Shown: positions 7,079 through 7,307 of the stretch, piece by piece
Position numbering within the stretch: the stretch's first letter is position 1
Layout: every line of letters begins with the position of its first letter
Assembly: GCA_024277485.1 (NCBI GenBank)
Contig: JAJRVA010000144.1
Coordinates: forward strand, 1-7,307
Source of the DNA: Deltaproteobacteria bacterium
GTDB lineage: Bacteria > Desulfobacterota > Desulfobulbia > Desulfobulbales > Desulfobulbaceae
DNA length: 7,307 nt
Direction: 5' to 3'
Made by a program: the position numbers and the translations under genes
The notes under the pieces: generated by a model
What the model was told of the DNA's origin: nothing
What the model saw: only the letters and a program-made list of their open reading frames with translations
Database searches by the model: none

Positions 7079-7287
7079 AAATATTCACTCCATGCAAACT
7101 ATGGGGTCTTGAAATGCCACCTTTTCCCTTTGCATGGCAGGGAAAAAACGAATGCAGGCATTCGGCATATCCCGGTTGAGAAAACCATGCAAAGAGACTA
7201 TGATTGAATCTTCTGTTCATAGCCGCTGTATTTTTGCATTCTCAGAAAAGGTCCTGCTTCCTTGGCACACCGCGTTCGTTCAAAAAG
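7079..7287. other. Gene-free repeat-bearing stretch upstream of the toxin-antitoxin pair
   Basis: I see no supportable gene here on either strand; the plus-strand open frame that crosses it mostly overlaps the antitoxin gene antisense and lacks a ribosome-binding site. It contains several short symmetric elements: CCATGCAAA in three copies, the hairpin arms TTTTCCC/GGGAAAA (7122-7128 and 7140-7146, 11-base loop), and CGAATGC/GCATTCG (7149-7155 and 7158-7164, 2-base centre). It could be a regulatory region or the edge of a small repeat element. Confidence 0.4.
7090..7193. repeat. Three copies of a 9-bp motif (two direct, one inverted)
   Basis: CCATGCAAA occurs at 7090-7098 and 7185-7193 in direct orientation and as TTTGCATGG at 7129-7137. 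The two direct copies are each soon followed by CTATG (7099-7103 and 7197-7201), so the similarity is longer than 9 bases but gapped. Confidence 0.45.
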
Positions 7288-7307
7288 AAAAAAAAAGTCC
7301 CCCCTCC
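7288..7307 (-). terminator. Probable half of an intrinsic terminator cut by the right edge
   Basis: On the minus strand GGAGGGGGGAC (7307-7297) is followed at once by nine T (7296-7288), then C and five more T. That is the 3' arm and T-tract expected of a terminator for a minus-strand gene lying beyond the window. The matching 5' arm (C-rich) would have to lie just past 7307 and cannot be seen. Confidence 0.35.

Noticed and set aside
6782..7207. Plus-strand open frame of 141 codons over the antitoxin region
   Set aside because: It runs antisense to the antitoxin gene and its promoter. It has no ribosome-binding site, and the antitoxin gene on the other strand has a strong one.
1..7307. CRISPR array, tRNA, rRNA or insertion sequence
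   Set aside because: No regularly spaced repeats, no tRNA-like cloverleaf, no rRNA sequence and no transposase or terminal inverted repeats were seen.

Overview
The window (about 7.3 kb) looks like chromosomal DNA of a Gram-negative bacterium. It encodes a three-part envelope efflux system with an outer-membrane channel, and the third codon positions of those genes are rich in G and C. A Desulfobacterota-like (deltaproteobacterial) host is a guess from the overall style of the proteins and cannot be proved from this sequence.

Layout. (1) Positions 1-273, minus strand: the 5' part of a gene for a small exported helical protein with an 11-residue repeat; its 3' end is beyond the left edge. (2) Positions 274-510: an AT-rich divergent intergenic region, becoming GC-rich and able to fold just before the next gene. 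(3) Positions 511-6171, plus strand: a compact operon of three complete genes, a TolC-type outer-membrane channel, a lipoprotein-type membrane fusion protein and an RND inner-membrane pump. The gaps are one base and a 4-base ATGA overlap, so the genes are almost certainly cotranscribed and the last two translationally coupled. (4) Positions 6172-6384: a convergent intergenic gap with a candidate terminator for the minus-strand genes and a short stretch that looks like decayed coding sequence. (5) Positions 6385-7021, minus strand: a toxin-antitoxin pair, with a ribbon-helix-helix-like antitoxin followed by a PIN-domain (VapC-type) toxin overlapping by 11 bases. (6) Positions 7022-7307: the promoter region of that pair, with a perfect 12-bp palindrome as candidate operator, then about 230 bases without a gene but with short inverted and direct repeats, ending in what looks like half of a terminator cut by the right edge.

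How it works together. The pump would use proton flow to export a substrate from the periplasm or inner membrane, the fusion protein would link it to the channel, and the channel would open to the outside. No regulator or substrate-specific enzyme lies in the window, so the substrate cannot be named. The toxin-antitoxin pair is a separate, self-regulating unit, more AT-rich than the pump operon and possibly acquired. I see no wholly new system here. The points most worth a second look are the 11-residue-periodic exported protein, an Arg in place of the usual proton-relay Lys in the pump, and the repeat-rich DNA upstream of the toxin-antitoxin pair.
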